A stretch of DNA of 64,000 bases from Pigoraptor vietnamica (taxonomy: Eukaryota > Opisthokonta > Filasterea). The stretch is from contig CALSCQ010003162.1 of NCBI GenBank assembly GCA_943704525.1, positions 60,644 to 124,643 of the forward strand. The letters are read 5' to 3'. Below, one piece after another: positions 20,278 to 32,959 of the stretch (the first letter of the stretch is position 1; the number at the start of each line of letters is the position of its first letter). The notes below the pieces were generated by a model that did not search any database, was not told where the DNA came from, and was given only the letters and a program-made list of their open reading frames with translations. The translations under genes were made by a program, and so were the position numbers.

Positions 20278-23200
20278 TCAAAACTGCGTCCAGTCGATTG
20301 TGTTGGAGGACTGGTCGAGCGCCCGCGCAATGTCCGTCGCCACCGCGTGCGACAGCCACATGCGGTTCAGCTGGGCGTACCTCTGCGCGTTGAGGAAGAG
20401 CGGATGCCCGCGGCTGCACACACGCAGGAGCCAGCCAGTCAGCACACGGCAACCGAAGCACGCTCACGGCGCGGACACTTGGAGCCATTGACCCACCGTA
20501 GCAACACGTCCGTCTCGCCGTGTGCGTCCAGGTACGGCGCGTTGAAGAATGTGCCGCGGTCAATGTGGGTGACGACAATCACGCACCGCTTCACGAGCAG
20601 AAAGAGGCCCATACCGGCGCCGCAGCTGCGGGATGACAGAGGAGCGAGCAGTTAGTTGTGCACGCGGTCCATACACACACCACGACACGCGCCAACCACA
20701 GCGAGGGGCAGACACAAGCGAAACCGCCAATCACCTCAGCGAATGCACGCGGCACTCTCCGCCGGCCTTGCCGTGGCAGCACTGGCTCTGTGCGCAGAGG
20801 CACCGCCCGCACGTGAGACACAGCGCGGGAAGCGACGGGATCGTCTTGCAGTTGACGCAGCGAATGGACGTCGCCTCGTGGAACAGGTCGTTGAAGTCCG
20901 TCGCCAGCGGAACGAGCGCCATCGATCCAATGTCGCCAAAGCCGGGCAGCAGCGAGCGCGCGACGGCGGCCGCATCCGAGTCGGCAGGGGACGCCGTCGC
21001 GACCAGCGTCGTGCGGTAGGCGTCGCACCAGCGCTCCAGCAGGCTGCCATCGCCAAACGGAGACGGGGCGGCGAGGTCCCTGCACACGTCCACAAGGGCG
21101 CCCGGAAGGCCCAGCATGCCCAGAAGGCTCTCAATTTCCCCTTCGTGCACGCGCGGAATCGGCATCTCCAGTGCGGCGTGCATCAGCAGCGCGGCGCGGC
21201 GGAGGAAAGTGCGCGACATGTGCCGGAAGCGCAGCGCTAAGCGAGCGCCGTCGTCCGCGCCGCACGCCGTCGCGAGGCCAGCGCATTGCGCCGTGCGCTG
21301 GACGATTTCGGCGGCAGCAGCGCACTCCGCAGGGAGAGGGAGAAGGCCGTCATTCTCACACTCGGTGTCCAGGAGCGCAAATTCGGGCGAGTCCTCGGGA
21401 CCGACAGCGAGAGCGAGTGCCGTCTGTGTCACGTGCGCAAGGTACGCCAGCCGCACCGAGTGGTGGAAGTGCGACACACTGAACCGCCCCGAGACCTCTG
21501 GCGGAAGCACAAAGCACAGCCAGACGAGGACGTTGAAGGGATCCGCGGACAGCAGGGACAGGTCGCCCGTCGACTCGCGCGCAGACACCACTGCGAGCAG
21601 CAACATACGTTAGTGTACGCTACAGAAAAATGACAAAGTCGCTGCAATTTAACGACGGCGCACACCATACATCGTCACCCATCGCACGTGCACACGTGCA
21701 ACAACATGCCGACGAGGTCACACGCGACGACACCCACAATTGAGGACGGCCTTGAGATGCTCGGGCATGCCCGCGAAGAGGCCGCCGTCGCACGCCGTGC
21801 CAAGCGCGCGGAACAGCGACCGCGCGCACGTGATGGCGCGCTCCGGAACGCCGTCAGGCAGAGAAATTCCAGACTCGGACGCCCGCGCCGCGGCTTCGAG
21901 GCTCGCCAGCGTGTAAGAGCACGCGTTCCAACCCGCAGGACCGAGCGCGAGCGGGTCGGCACCAATGACGCCGCCGTCCATTTGCTGGATGCGCGAGAGA
22001 AAGCACTCGACCATCTCGCTTACGCTGCTCCCGCCGTCGCGCGCGTCATCCTCGCGTTTTCGCCGGTGACCCAGAAATTCGCGCAGGCGCGCGAGGAAAG
22101 ACAAGGGGGCATCGACGGGATTGCCGCTTGCGCCCGACGCACCACCCGCGCCGTTCACACTCGCTGCAGTGGCTGCCGCACCGCCATCGACACTCCGTTC
22201 CTCGTCTGCGCCTCCAGGGCCACCGAGGAGGCGCGCGAGCATGGGGAGATAGACAGCGCGGAATTCGCCCTCGGGATACTCCGTTTCCATGGTCGGCTCC
22301 GGCGCCGACGTCCGCGGACGCGCAGGGACCAGCGGAAGAAAGGCGTTGCCGAGGGCCTTGCACAGCGGGCAAATAAACTCGCTGCGCTCGACACGCTCGA
22401 CGCGGAGGCGGGTGTGCATGCTGGTCACGTGTTTCTGCATCACCATGCGGAAGTACCGGTCGAAGCAGTCAAAGTGCATCGCGTGCCCGCAGCTGCCCAC
22501 GTGCACGCCCACGGACAGGCTCGGGTGTCGGTGGACGCCCGTCGGCGCAGGATGCTGCGGACCCCCCGCGACCGTGTGCCGCCGCCGGGGCGTGTCATCC
22601 GTCGAGTTGTTGTCGTCATAAGACGCCTCGCGCAACCGGCCTGCAAACCGCGGCGGCTGCACAGGCGGCGTCGTTGACGATGGCCGCATCGGGGACGTCG
22701 GCGTCGCTGACCGGCTAGGAATGTGGAGCATGGGAGGAACGGTAGGCTCGGGATTTGGGACGCGGAGAGGGGAATCGACCCGCATTCCCGCGCCCGAGCT
22801 CTGCGCGTGGCCGTCGTGCACGTGACCGGCGGGATCGTCCCGCGGCTCCGTCGTCTTGTTGAGCGAGCGCAGGACACCGGACGACTGCACGAGCGCCACG
22901 AGGCCTGCCGCGCGATCGCCGTGATCGCCAATGCGGGCCTCCTCCTGACAAAGGATGCACGTGACCGTCTCCGCCAGCGGCGCGAGGGTCGACTCCGCGA
23001 CGCCGGAGGCAGCGCCAGCGTTGCCCGCGGCTGCAGCTGCCTCGTCAACCTGCGACTGCGACGACGGGCCATCCCCGGCCGCCTCCGCCTCGGCAAGCAT
23101 GTCCGCATTCTTGGCGACGAACGACTTCTGCATCGCCGCAAACTGCGCCATGACCTTGTTGCGCCGCTCCAGGGCCTCGCGCGCTCGCTTCGCCTTCGGA

Positions 23201-26200
23201 TCCTCTCCGCCATCCTCGCCCGCAGTCGCGCCGCCCAGCACCGCCAGCACTTCTGGCAGCCCCGTCTCCCGAGCCGTGCGCAGGACCCACAATATCACCG
23301 GCCGGAGATCGGCCGCGGAACGCTGGTCCGCGAGCCGCGCCAACAAGCCGAGAATGCTCTCCGCACCACCCTCCGCACACAGCAGCGCAAAACGTGTCCG
23401 TAACTCGGGTGCGCCACCGTCGCCGTTTTCCTCCGACGCGTCCACAGGCGCGGCTATGAGCGCGAGGGCGGCAATGTGCACGGCGGCATACACAAGAGCG
23501 TCCGACGGCGCAAAGGGATCCGCGGGGGTGTTGGGATCGCTCGTCGCCGCCACCACGGCACGCCTCAGCACCGTGCGCACTATGCCTGCAACGGCGTGAC
23601 TGTGAAGCACGTGCGCGAGGCCGGCAAACGGGACAGTGAGCCGCGGCGGCACCGTCACGGGCTGCGTCGGCTCGGAGCGCTTCCGCAGGCGCTCAACGCG
23701 CGCTGCCTCGGCCTTCTCGCGTTCCCGCCGCGTGTAGTGGAAAAAGTACGGGTCGTACTCCGCAAGCATTTCCGGCCGCAGCTCGTACATGCCGCTGTCG
23801 AGCCCGAGCGGCTGGCGGAAGACGGCGATGGCGCGCAGTGTGGCCTCGAACGAGGGATCCTCGGAAATCGGGCGGCCGACGGCCACGGCGAGCTCGCTGT
23901 AGGCGATGGGGCCGAGGCACAGCCGGTGCACAATTTCGCGGCGGACAATGTCGGCGAACGAGACGCGCCCGACGCCGGGCCGCATGCGCTCGCCGACAAC
24001 CGTGATGAGCAGCTGCAGGAATTCCTCGGCGAGGACCATGTCCTTGCGGCGCGCGTCGGCGTCCTTCTCGAGCTGAGCGGCAAAGGCAGCGGCGTCCCCA
24101 AGGAAGAAGTCGAGGAGGTTGAACTTGTGCAGCGCGGCCGCAATGAACATGTCGGGGCCGAGCAGCGCCGCGGCCGCCTGGAGGACGGTGAGGTCGCGGT
24201 CGAACATTTGGTCGCGGAAGTTCACTCCGACATAGTTGAAGATCTGCATAGCACGTGGCACGTGTCAGCGGAGAAAGGGCACAAGCCGATGGGCACAGAC
24301 GGATTCCGGGACAGTGCGCTTGGCAATCGCTGCCAGATAGTGAGTACACACCTGGTTCTGAATCGAGAAGCCGTTCAGCACCCACATCCCCGCCTTGGCC
24401 TGCGCGAGGAAGGCGGCGACGCGGAGGGGGTGCTCGAGGAGCATCAGCACGGCCTCCGCGGGGTCCATGTTGCGCTCACCGAGGTGCAGCACGTCGTGCA
24501 GCAGAAGGCTGTGGCGGTGCGCGTCCTGGAGGAGACCTGGGGATTGAAACGCGTGCAAAGGCAAAATGACGGAGGTCAACGCACTGGTGGCAACTCCCAA
24601 CAACAATAAGATGCACAAGTGACAGGCGACCAACGCCTGACCTGCAAGCGCGCGATGAAGCGGAAGGTGGAGGGACACGGGCTGCGTCGCCATGTCGAAG
24701 TGCACAAAGCGACCGTGCGGCGTGTCATCAAACACGAAGCCCTGCATCGACGGATGCATGTGGAGCGCCTCGAGCGTCCGCAGGGACGCGACGCGGAGTC
24801 CTTCGGGCGACGACGCGTAGGCCTTGGACAACAGCGGCGTGATCGGCATGACGTGGAGGCACAGCGTGAAGGCACCCATCCAAGACTCGCTCTCGATCTC
24901 CACGTGCTCGCCAGTCTGACGCGTGACCTCGTCCATGTGCTGCGAGACAAACAAACACACGCGCACAAGTGGATGAGCACCTTCAATGCAAGGCGTGCGA
25001 GTAACCAACGGGCGGCTGTGCAGCAGAGCAACACTTAAGCACCTGCATCAGGAAGAGGAACTCGAGCAGGTGGCGCAGGAAGTTGGTCGACGCAAAGTCA
25101 ATGCTGTCGTGTCGAAGAATGTACCTGCGCAAAACACGGAAAAATCAGACGAGCCACAAAATAAAAAAAAAAATAAAAAAAATTCATTGCACGCGCACCA
25201 AAACAAGAGAAGAAGGGCATTTTCAACGGGGCACGCAACGTACACGCACCTGAGGTCCACAAACATATGGAAGTAGCGGTGGCTGAGCATGACGGGCGCC
25301 GTGCAGTCGATAGGACCGCCCTCGTGGACGACCGCCGTGCGAAAGAGGCGGAGGAGCGTCTCCATAATAGAGTCGAGGAGGCCGTACTCGGCGACCAGCA
25401 TGCGCACGATGCTGGGCACGGTGAACACCTGCACGGACATCTGGATCACGGAATCGCCCGCCGTGTGCGAGTCCTCCAGGAACTGCTCCTGCAGCACGAC
25501 GTAATTGCGCGCAAACGCGACGGAGAAGTCGCGCTTGAAGGCCGCGTCGACGATGAGGCAGCCCATGTACATGTCGTGCAGCCGCGACCGCGCGTTCTTC
25601 CACAGCGAGGCATCCGCCAGGAGCGCGAGCTCGACGAGCGACTGCCCGGGGGCGCGTGTCGGCGAGAAATCCGAGCGCACAAACTCACGGCCGATAATCG
25701 CGCGGAGGGCGTCCGATGCCTTGGACACCGAGTGGAGCCACGACAGCAAAAGCAGCGAGCACAACTGATGCGCGACGACGGACGCATCCTTGACGTCCAC
25801 GACAAGATCAATCTGATTGCGCAGGTCCTGCATTACGCGCTCGCACCGCGTGCTATCCCCCATGCAGACGACGGCGCGTCCCTACAGGCGACGAGGGCGG
25901 AGCACGTGCACGTGAGCACGTGTGTACGGGGTTGTGTAACAGCACATATGCTCTATAACCCGGCACACGGTAGCAAAAAAAAACAAAAAAAAAACGGTTG
26001 CGCTTATCAGCATAACCGCACCTCTTTGTCGATGAGCTCGGCATACTTCTGCGCGTCCTTACGCGTGCATCCGACGGCGACGACAAGCTTTCGAATGACC
26101 TCGTCAAAAGTGTGCGTTTCGTCGTTGTACACCATCGTCGTCTGCAGAGTGCCGCGCACGAGGTCGCTCGCGAACAATTCCGGCGCGCGGCGGGCCTTCT

Positions 26201-26868
26201 CCGGCAAACTCAAGCTGTCCGACACGTACTCAAGAATCGTGCGAAACACGCTCGTGGCACGCTCTCGCAGATCCGTACTGATATCAGAAACGGGATCGTG
26301 CACGTGGGCATCAGCGGACGGGCGGTGAACGTCGCAAAAGGGCTCGCCAGCCCACGCCTCCCTGTCGCCGCAGTCGCACATTCCGCCGCCGTTCGAGTTG
26401 TTCATGCGGTAATTGTGTCCGCGGTGTGGCCCCGCCTTAAAGCAGCGCACGCACAGCACGCAGGTCGGGTCGTTGCCGCAATCCCTAAAGACACCACGCA
26501 CACGCACACGCACACAATGGAAAACAGATTCTCAGCATGGAGCTCCTTCGCGCACGCAATGCACCACAGCGTCCGCACCTGCACTGATAAGTCGGCTCAT
26601 TCTTCTCAAACACGTGGCCGCACGTCGGCTGCGGCCTGTTCAGGGCCTGCAGTCGCTCCCACGTGAGCGAGAAGTCCCTCCCAAACAACGCTTGGCTCAG
26701 AGAGAGGAAGAACCACGGCGCATCCGTCCGGTGGTTGTTCATCACAATGTCCGACTCTGTGTATAGCGACCGCGAGCAGTCGATGAGGTACTGGCGCAGC
26801 GGCCCGTGGAGCTGGGACGCCGGCAGGGTCGTCACCGCCAACGGCAGCTTGGGCCCCGAGTCCACCAT
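20278..26868 (-). CDS. UBR1: UBR1-type N-recognin E3 ubiquitin ligase
   Basis: Ten exons (26579-26868, 26022-26484, 25250-25881, 25043-25124, 24642-24939, 24352-24536, 21738-24243, 20735-21590, 20497-20625, 20278-20413) close in phase and give 1858 aa, in the size range of UBR1/UBR2. The UBR box (residues ~83-150) reads CGHVFEKNEPTYQCRDCGND, CVLCVRCF, HNYRM, CDCGD and FCDVH, the zinc ligands that bind basic N-degrons. A ClpS-like N-domain follows (~195-250, YNDETHTFDEVI), which reads bulky hydrophobic N-ends. The RING region (~1078-1280) has CILCQEEA, CGHAMHFDCFDRYF and CPLCK. The C-terminal cap (UBLC) carries CVNCKTIPSLPALCLTCGR-type cysteines and ends DWTQF. Acts in the N-degron pathway upstream of the proteasome, one ATPase of which (Rpt1) is also in this window. 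Confidence 0.95.
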
Positions 26869-27787
26869 TTTGTGCGGCGCAAACTACGCCCACCGGCGAC
26901 GGTGACCCTTAGCACACGCCGTCTGCAGGCATGCGGAAGCAGGTTTTTAGACAACTGCAACAGAATCCCACATCAAAGCAAGGCAAGCGAGCGAGAACTC
27001 AACACATAACCGGCCACTTCAAATTCACCTCCCATAGCTTTTTGAGATGACACAATGGCAAAATAGGAAAGAGGAAAGAAAGGAAGGAGATGAAGGTGAA
27101 GAGAGGAGACTTCGGCTCCATTGAACCCACTGACTGAGAGAAGCATGCAGAAACAGCACGGAAAGCACATTAACGAAAAACAAAGAGGCAAAGAGCAGAG
27201 GAATGCCACAAACTGAGCATAGAAGAGAGCTGTGGGCGCAGCACTCACTCACAGCCGCCACTTACCAGCACGGCCAGGTCTCCGTGCACGCTTGTGCAGC
27301 CCAATGGTCACGCGCCGCGCAGAGCAGAGAAAAAAGAATATTGCATCCACCCGACAAACAGACGAAGGCCTCAAATAAAAAACAGGCGTGCGCAAACGGA
27401 AAATAAGCTCTTGTCGCAGTCACAGTGCCCCACTCTGCACGGAGAGTCCCGGGACGCTGGTTTAAGAGCGCTGTGGCGTGCGTGCGTGTGTGTGCGTGCG
27501 TGCGTGCCTTGTGCGTGTGTGAAAGTGTCGCCACACGACCCATTGGACGGCGTGACGTCGACAAGGGGTGGTTCCAACGACCAATTGAATTGAATGTTTC
27601 GCGAATTAACGCGGAAAATGGAAGTTACTGCAATCTAAAGGCCAGTCAGTCAGTGCGTAAAGTACGCGACTGTGAGAGAGTCGAGATGCAAACGGCTGAA
27701 ACAAAGACAACATGGCGTACTAACGAAACGGACGCAGAGGGATTTCCGGTGGTCGGCGGGTCATTGCCATAAAGAGTGTTGGAATTG
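26869..27787. other. Gene-free stretch upstream of UBR1
   Basis: About 920 bp, AT-richer than the genes, with purine-rich tracts (27050-27120) and CGTGCGTGTG-type repeats (27475-27525). On the minus strand a strong GTAAGT donor sits at 27267 and a CTGCAG acceptor near 26931, so a non-coding 5' exon of UBR1 with a ~335-nt leader intron is possible. No coding exon recognised. Confidence 0.35.
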
Positions 27788-28745
27788 TCATTTGGACGCC
27801 TTCTCCATCAGCACGAGGGGCGTGAGAATGTTCGTCTTGTTGTTCTCGACCACGTAGCCGTTGGCAATCATCTCGTCTAAGATCATGTGCGCCTTGTCGA
27901 GGCCAAACATAATCTGTTGCAGAGCGCACGGAAGCGAAGGAGTTGCAGCGGCAGAGTTTTCGGGGGGGAGTTAAGTCAAAAAGACCACACTACGACAAGC
28001 GATGGGGCCCTACGCACAGATGTGAGCAAATGCAAACAAGGGGATGGAGCGAACGGAATTGGAAGTGGGATGGGATACGTCCAATTCGCACTGCCGTAGG
28101 TGGCGTCGTCGCGAGGGCCATGATCGGCGGATCCATGAGGTTTTGATTGTCAGAGCCATTTCAGAGGGAAACTGTACAACACTGGGTGACGCTAGAGAAC
28201 ACCCACCACAGTATCAAAGTATCGGATTTCAGAGGGAAACGGTACAACAACTGCGTGACGCTAGAGAGCACCCACCACAGTATCAAAGTATCGGTCAAAC
28301 GTTTCGACGAGGTTATGAATGAACTCGAGAATGCCGAGCTCATTCTGTGAGTGCAACGCAAAAACGTCAGCGCACAATCACGTCAGAGGACACACAACGA
28401 CGCAATCAGACTCACTCACCTCTGCGCCATCGATTCCCATGATAAAATACAGCGAGGCGTATCTTCGGTAGACGACCTTCATGTTCTTGAACTCCATAAA
28501 CGAACACTGCGAGTCGTGTACGAAACATGAGGAGAAGGCGCCAAAGAGCAGAAAGAAATGCGGCGCGAAGAGGATGACGACGACCAAGTGAGGGGGGGCA
28601 CGCTCACCTGATTCTCGTTGCGACCGAGACATTTTCGGATGATCTCGGCCTCTGCGTTGACGCGCTCTTGCACGGGCGTGTATTCGTAGTACTGCGACAG
28701 GCGCGTCTGCCCCTGCTTGTTCACGAGCAGCACAAATTTGATCAT
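27788..28745 (-). CDS. AP4S1: AP-4 complex sigma subunit
   Basis: Five exons (28608-28745, 28420-28506, 28276-28344, 28079-28090, 27788-27913) close in phase 0 and give 143 aa, the standard sigma-chain length. The start is the ATG of MIKFVLLVNKQGQTRLSQYY. Later blocks are CSFMEFKNMKVVYRRYASLY, FIMGIDGAENELGILEFIH, VETFDRYFDTV, CELDIMFGLDKAHMILDEM and GYVVENNKTNIL. CELDIMF and the QGQTRL start fit AP-4 sigma better than AP-1/2/3. AP-4 sorts cargo at the trans-Golgi network. Exon 4 is a 12-nt microexon coding Cys-Glu-Leu-Asp; without it the invariant CELD motif is lost though the frame is kept. The exon 3 donor region is tandemly duplicated. Confidence 0.95.
28158..28294 (-). repeat. 68-nt tandem duplication across an exon/intron junction
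   Basis: Two head-to-tail copies (28158-28225 and 28226-28294) differ at only a few positions. The copy at 28226-28294 spans the last 19 nt of AP4S1 exon 3 plus 50 nt of intron; the other is wholly intronic and repeats the same exon end and GTGGGT donor. Confidence 0.9.
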
Positions 28746-29472
28746 CTTCGCCAAACAACGGCGACGGAAACGAAGGGAATGCAGGCGACACTAGTCCACG
28801 CGCGCGTTCACACGCAAACGCAGAAGCTAACATGGAACGCAGAAAGAAGTGGACTTCTGTCGTTCTGCGTAAAGGCGCGCAGACTGCCCTCACTCCTGGG
28901 CCAGGGTCAGGGTTCGGGCAAGTGGAGCCGAGTTGCATACGGGGGTGTGCCTGTTCTCAAAACAAGCACGAACCATGCGCTCGCATTTAAGTAGAAATAT
29001 CTCACTATACAACAATATGCAAATTGTCCCTCCTGACGTCCGAGTAAAGTCTACTCAACGCACAGAATTTGGCGCATCAGGGCCATTCGTCAGTGTGTGT
29101 GTGTGTGTTGTGCGCGCGTTTTGTGTGCAAGTTCATCCTCTCTTCCACGAGTGCCTCTCTCAAGGCGTCGTGTGGCGAGGCTCGTCTGCTCGTGCAAGCG
29201 CTGAAGTGCAAAGGTTCTGGGCCTTCTCTCTTCAATCGCACCACTTTTCAATTTGGGCGTTTGAAGCGTCGTTCGCCGACATCGACGCGTCCTGCGCGCT
29301 TTGGTGCGTTTTCGCCAGAAATCGCGGCGGTCGCTCTCTTTGCATCCACAATTGTGGCGACGAATCCGTTCAGCCATTGTGATTGTTCCCTTTATATTGT
29401 CATTCCTTCCTGTTTTTTGAAAAGTCATCTCACGCGTGGCGCACGCAGGCGGCCGCGCGTCGTCCGATTATT
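28746..29472. other. Divergent promoter of AP4S1 and striatin
   Basis: 727 bp between two start codons. It includes a GTGTGTGTGTG stretch (29092-29108). Several short open frames here show no family resemblance. No RNA gene seen. Confidence 0.4.
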
Positions 29473-32400
29473 ATGGAGGCGGAGGGTGGCCCCTTCGTCC
29501 CCCCCACGGGCCCGCGCCCTGCGGCCCTGGGCGGTGGTCAGCTCAACCCGCCGACATTCAACGAGTACTCGATCGCGGGCGTGCTCAACTATCTGCACCA
29601 ACAATGGACCAAGTGCGTGGGACTGTTGCTATGTGGATGCCCACCTGGGGGAGAGTCGTCCTGTATTAATCCTTTAGAAGCTCTGCCTTTGAACCTATTG
29701 TGTGTGTTGCGGCTGTAGGATTTCAAGTGTTGATGAGTGTGCTGCTGTAGGTTTGAGCGCGAGCGCGCTGTGTGGGAGGCGGAGCGGGCGGACTTGCTCC
29801 AGCGCGTTTCGGTGTTGGAGGGTGAGCGCCGTGGTCACGATAACCTGAAGAGGGATCTTGTGCGACGCATCAAGATGCTCGAGTACGCGCTGAAGCAGGA
29901 GCGCGCGAAGCACGCTCAGCCGATCGGCGGACAGCCGGTGGCGCCCGCAGTAAGCGCGACCGCGTCAACGCTGGCAGAGGAGTCGGCGTCGCGCACGCGG
30001 GCAGTGGCGGCCACCGGTCGCGAGGTTCTCCGGCGGTATCTCAGCGAGCTGGGCCTCACGGACCAGGCGATTCAGGTGCGCGCCGCCCAGGCCGAGAAGT
30101 CGCTCGAGGCGCTCACTCGGCCGCGCGAGGAGGTGCCGCTCATGTCGGCCACCACCACGCTTCCCCGCCGTTCGACGGAAGATCAGTCGGCGCCATCGAC
30201 GCAGGGTGCTTCGTCTGAAGAGGAGGCGCTCGCGGCGGCGGACGCCATTTTGGACGCCGTCGCCGACGCAGCGGAGAATGCGGCGGAGACGGAGGCGCTG
30301 TCGGACTTTGATTTCCTGCAGGACGTGGACGACGGCGAGGAGGACAAGTCGTCGGGATCGGAGGGCTCGGATGAGGAGGGCGAGTCCGGCGCGGCGCCAC
30401 CGAAGATTGAGAGCGCGCCGAAGGAAGAACCGCCGCAGCCGCAGCAGAACAACTGGCTCGACGCCCTGTCGAAGCCCAAGGCGGCGGCGGCGGCGCCGTC
30501 CCCGTCTGCGTCTGCATCGTCGCGGGGTGCAAAGGCAGCCGCACCCGCGCCTGCGGAGGTTGGTTTGCTGCATGGGCCCATGCATTGTAGATGTGCTCGT
30601 GCGATTCTGTTTCGTAGATCGACGCAATGCGGGCGATCCATATGCTCACCCGTGTGACTCGTCGCGCAGTCGTTTGAGCCGAAGTTCGACTCGAACCAGC
30701 TCGCGAAGGTCATGAAACACTGGGAGCGCGGCAAGAAGTCGTCGCCCTCCAAGTCGTCCGGAAAGAGTGGGTCGCCTTGCTCGTGCACCACTGCATTGCA
30801 CCTCGCGGCTGCTGACGGTTGTGTTTTTACTCCAGCGGGTGCGAAGGGCAAGCCCGCAGAACTGGAGGAGGCGGAATTGAGCGTCGACGATGTGCTCGGC
30901 GAGCTTGCGTCTCTGTCTGTGCAGGCGGAGCAGGCGCCGCAGGAGGCGAGTGATGGCGTCTAGGCTGGTCGCTGTCTTGGCCTTCGGACGTTGCTGCGTG
31001 TCTTACTAGGAATTGCAATTGCAGGCGTCTGCCGCTGCGGCCACAAAGAACTGGAAGCCAAAGTACACACTACGGGGGTGGGGATGCGACGCCTTGTCAC
31101 ACGCACACATGTCTGGACCATGTTATGATATGACGATGCGCCTTCGTCGAGCCTAGTGTTGACGATGCTCCGTTTATGTGCAGGCACTACGACGGCGTGC
31201 GTGCGCTCGCGTTCCACGACAGTGACCACCTTCTGCTGTCGGCATCGGAAGACCACACTGTGATGCTGTGGAACCTCCGCACGGTGCCCCCCGGCGGCGG
31301 CAAGAAGTGGGTGACGTGCTTGAGATTGGCCCTCATCTCAGCTGTTTTGACGTCGCTGCGTGCGCACATTCTGGCTGGTTGAATTTGCATTTGCAGACAG
31401 CAGATGACTGCCATATTTAACGGCGCCCCTTTCCGTATTGCAGGACGGCGCAATCGCCCGATATCGAGCCCCTCCAGACGTACCGTGGCCACCTGGCGCC
31501 CGTCTTTGCTCTCGCGTACTCACCGCTCGAGTCAGTCTTCTTCTCGGGATCGGCCGATCGGACGGTGAAGGTGTGGCGGCTGGCCCCGGCCGAGCTGCTG
31601 GAGCCCTTTGGCAAGTACGGTGAGTATCCACAACGTGGCGATTCGTGCTCGCTGTTATACCTTCTCTTAACCGCACAACCGCGCACCATGCAGATCCGCT
31701 TGTGTGTGTATCGACTCTTGTTGGGCACACGGACGCCGTGTGGGACGTTTCGTCGCACCCGCTTCACGCCGTTGTCCTGTCGGCGTCGGCGGACGGCTCG
31801 TGCCGCGTGTGGCGCTACGGGCAGCAGTCGCCCCTTGTGCAGTCGTACAGGCCGCAGGAGTCGACGGGCGTCCCCACCTCCACGTCCTTCATTCCGGCGG
31901 ACCCGAACCGCCTCGTGACAACGTATTCGGATTCGACGGCGTGCGTGTTTGACATTGAGACGGGGAAGCAAATTCTCACGCTCGCGAGTAACGAGACGTA
32001 CGGTGGGTGTGCGCCTTTTTTCGTCTGCTTCTGGTACCAAAGGTGCCGCGTTTCTGTTCGCTGATACATTGCTCGGCGCGCAGACGGCACTGTGGCCACG
32101 CAGATCAACAAGGTGGTCACGCACCCGACGCTTCCAATGGCCATCACGGCGCACGAGGACAAGTACATCCGTTACTTCGACCTCAATTCCGGTACCGTGC
32201 CATTCCGATGTGTCACGTGGGCATGGCTAGGCTATGGGTGTGCAGAGGTGCTTATTATGCTCCATGTCACGTTGCAGGCAAGTGCACCCATTCGATGGTT
32301 GCGCATCTCGACGCCGTTGGCACCGTTGCCGTTGACCCCAGCGGCCTCTACCTTCTCTCGGGCGGTGAGTGCTTTACCTGAGGCTGCACTGGGAGTGATT

Positions 32401-32704
32401 CCGTGCGACTGTTTGGTGGTATGCTCGAATGCGCAGCATTGTCGCCCGTGAGCTGTATTATTGATTCGGTATACTCGTGTCTCCCTTGTGTGTCGTCGTG
32501 CTCATCGCAAGGCCGTGCCGCTTGTTATTCGCAGGCCACGACTGCTCTGTCCGCGTGTGGGACATTGGGCGCAAGGCGTGCATACAGGAAGTGTCGCAAC
32601 ACCGCAAGAAGTTCGACGAGGGCGTGCAGTCGCTTGCGTTCCACCCCACGCAGCCTTACATTGCCAGCGGTGGCGCGGACGGCTGCGTCAAGGTCTATGT
32701 GTGA
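29473..32704 (+). CDS. STRN: Striatin (PP2A B''' subunit, STRIPAK scaffold)
   Basis: Eleven exons (29473-29612, 29751-30558, 30670-30766, 30836-30957, 31025-31077, 31184-31306, 31444-31619, 31694-32002, 32084-32191, 32278-32364, 32535-32704) close in phase and give 730 aa. The N-terminus has YSIAGVLNYLHQQWTKFERE, then a coiled coil with DLVRRIKMLEYALKQERAKH, a hallmark of striatins that binds PP2A and caveolin/Mob3-type partners. A disordered acidic middle follows. The C-terminal WD40 propeller starts at TLRGHYDGVRALAF and has seven repeats, with SASEDHTVMLWNL, SGSADRTVKVWRL, SASADGSCRVWRY, and the last SGGADGCVKVYV. Striatin recruits GCK-type kinases to PP2A in STRIPAK. Regulation is not visible. 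Shares an upstream region with AP4S1. Confidence 0.96.
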
Positions 32705-32732
32705 GACTATTGAAAAAATTATCAAATTACTG

Positions 32733-32742
32733 ATCACGTGAT
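32733..32742 (+). promoter_or_regulatory. Palindromic ATCACGTGAT element
   Basis: A perfect 10-bp palindrome lies 29 bp after the striatin stop and ~120 bp before a TATA box for the next gene. The same 10-mer occurs twice upstream of AK7. Confidence 0.35.
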
Positions 32743-32856
32743 TGTTCCACTTTGTAACGGTTGTGGTTTGCGGGTTTTTTGGCGCCTATTGTTGTTGTCG
32801 GGCAAAAAAACCGCAGCCAATCTGCGCGTGCAGCGACACACCTCCGCACGCGTCGT

Positions 32857-32863
32857 TATATAA
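32857..32863 (+). promoter_or_regulatory. TATA box (TATATAA) of the small-protein gene
   Basis: TATATAAG in a GC-rich context (…GTCGTTATATAAGGCCGG) about 100 bp upstream of the ATG at 32960. It is one of the few convincing TATA elements in the window and supports a transcription start near 32890. Confidence 0.5.
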
Positions 32864-32959
32864 GGCCGGCCAGATCCCGTACCTTGCAGGGGGAAGAAAC
32901 CGTTGGCATTAATTTTCGACGACATTTATCTTCCTGTAACAAGCTCAAAAGCAAAGAAG

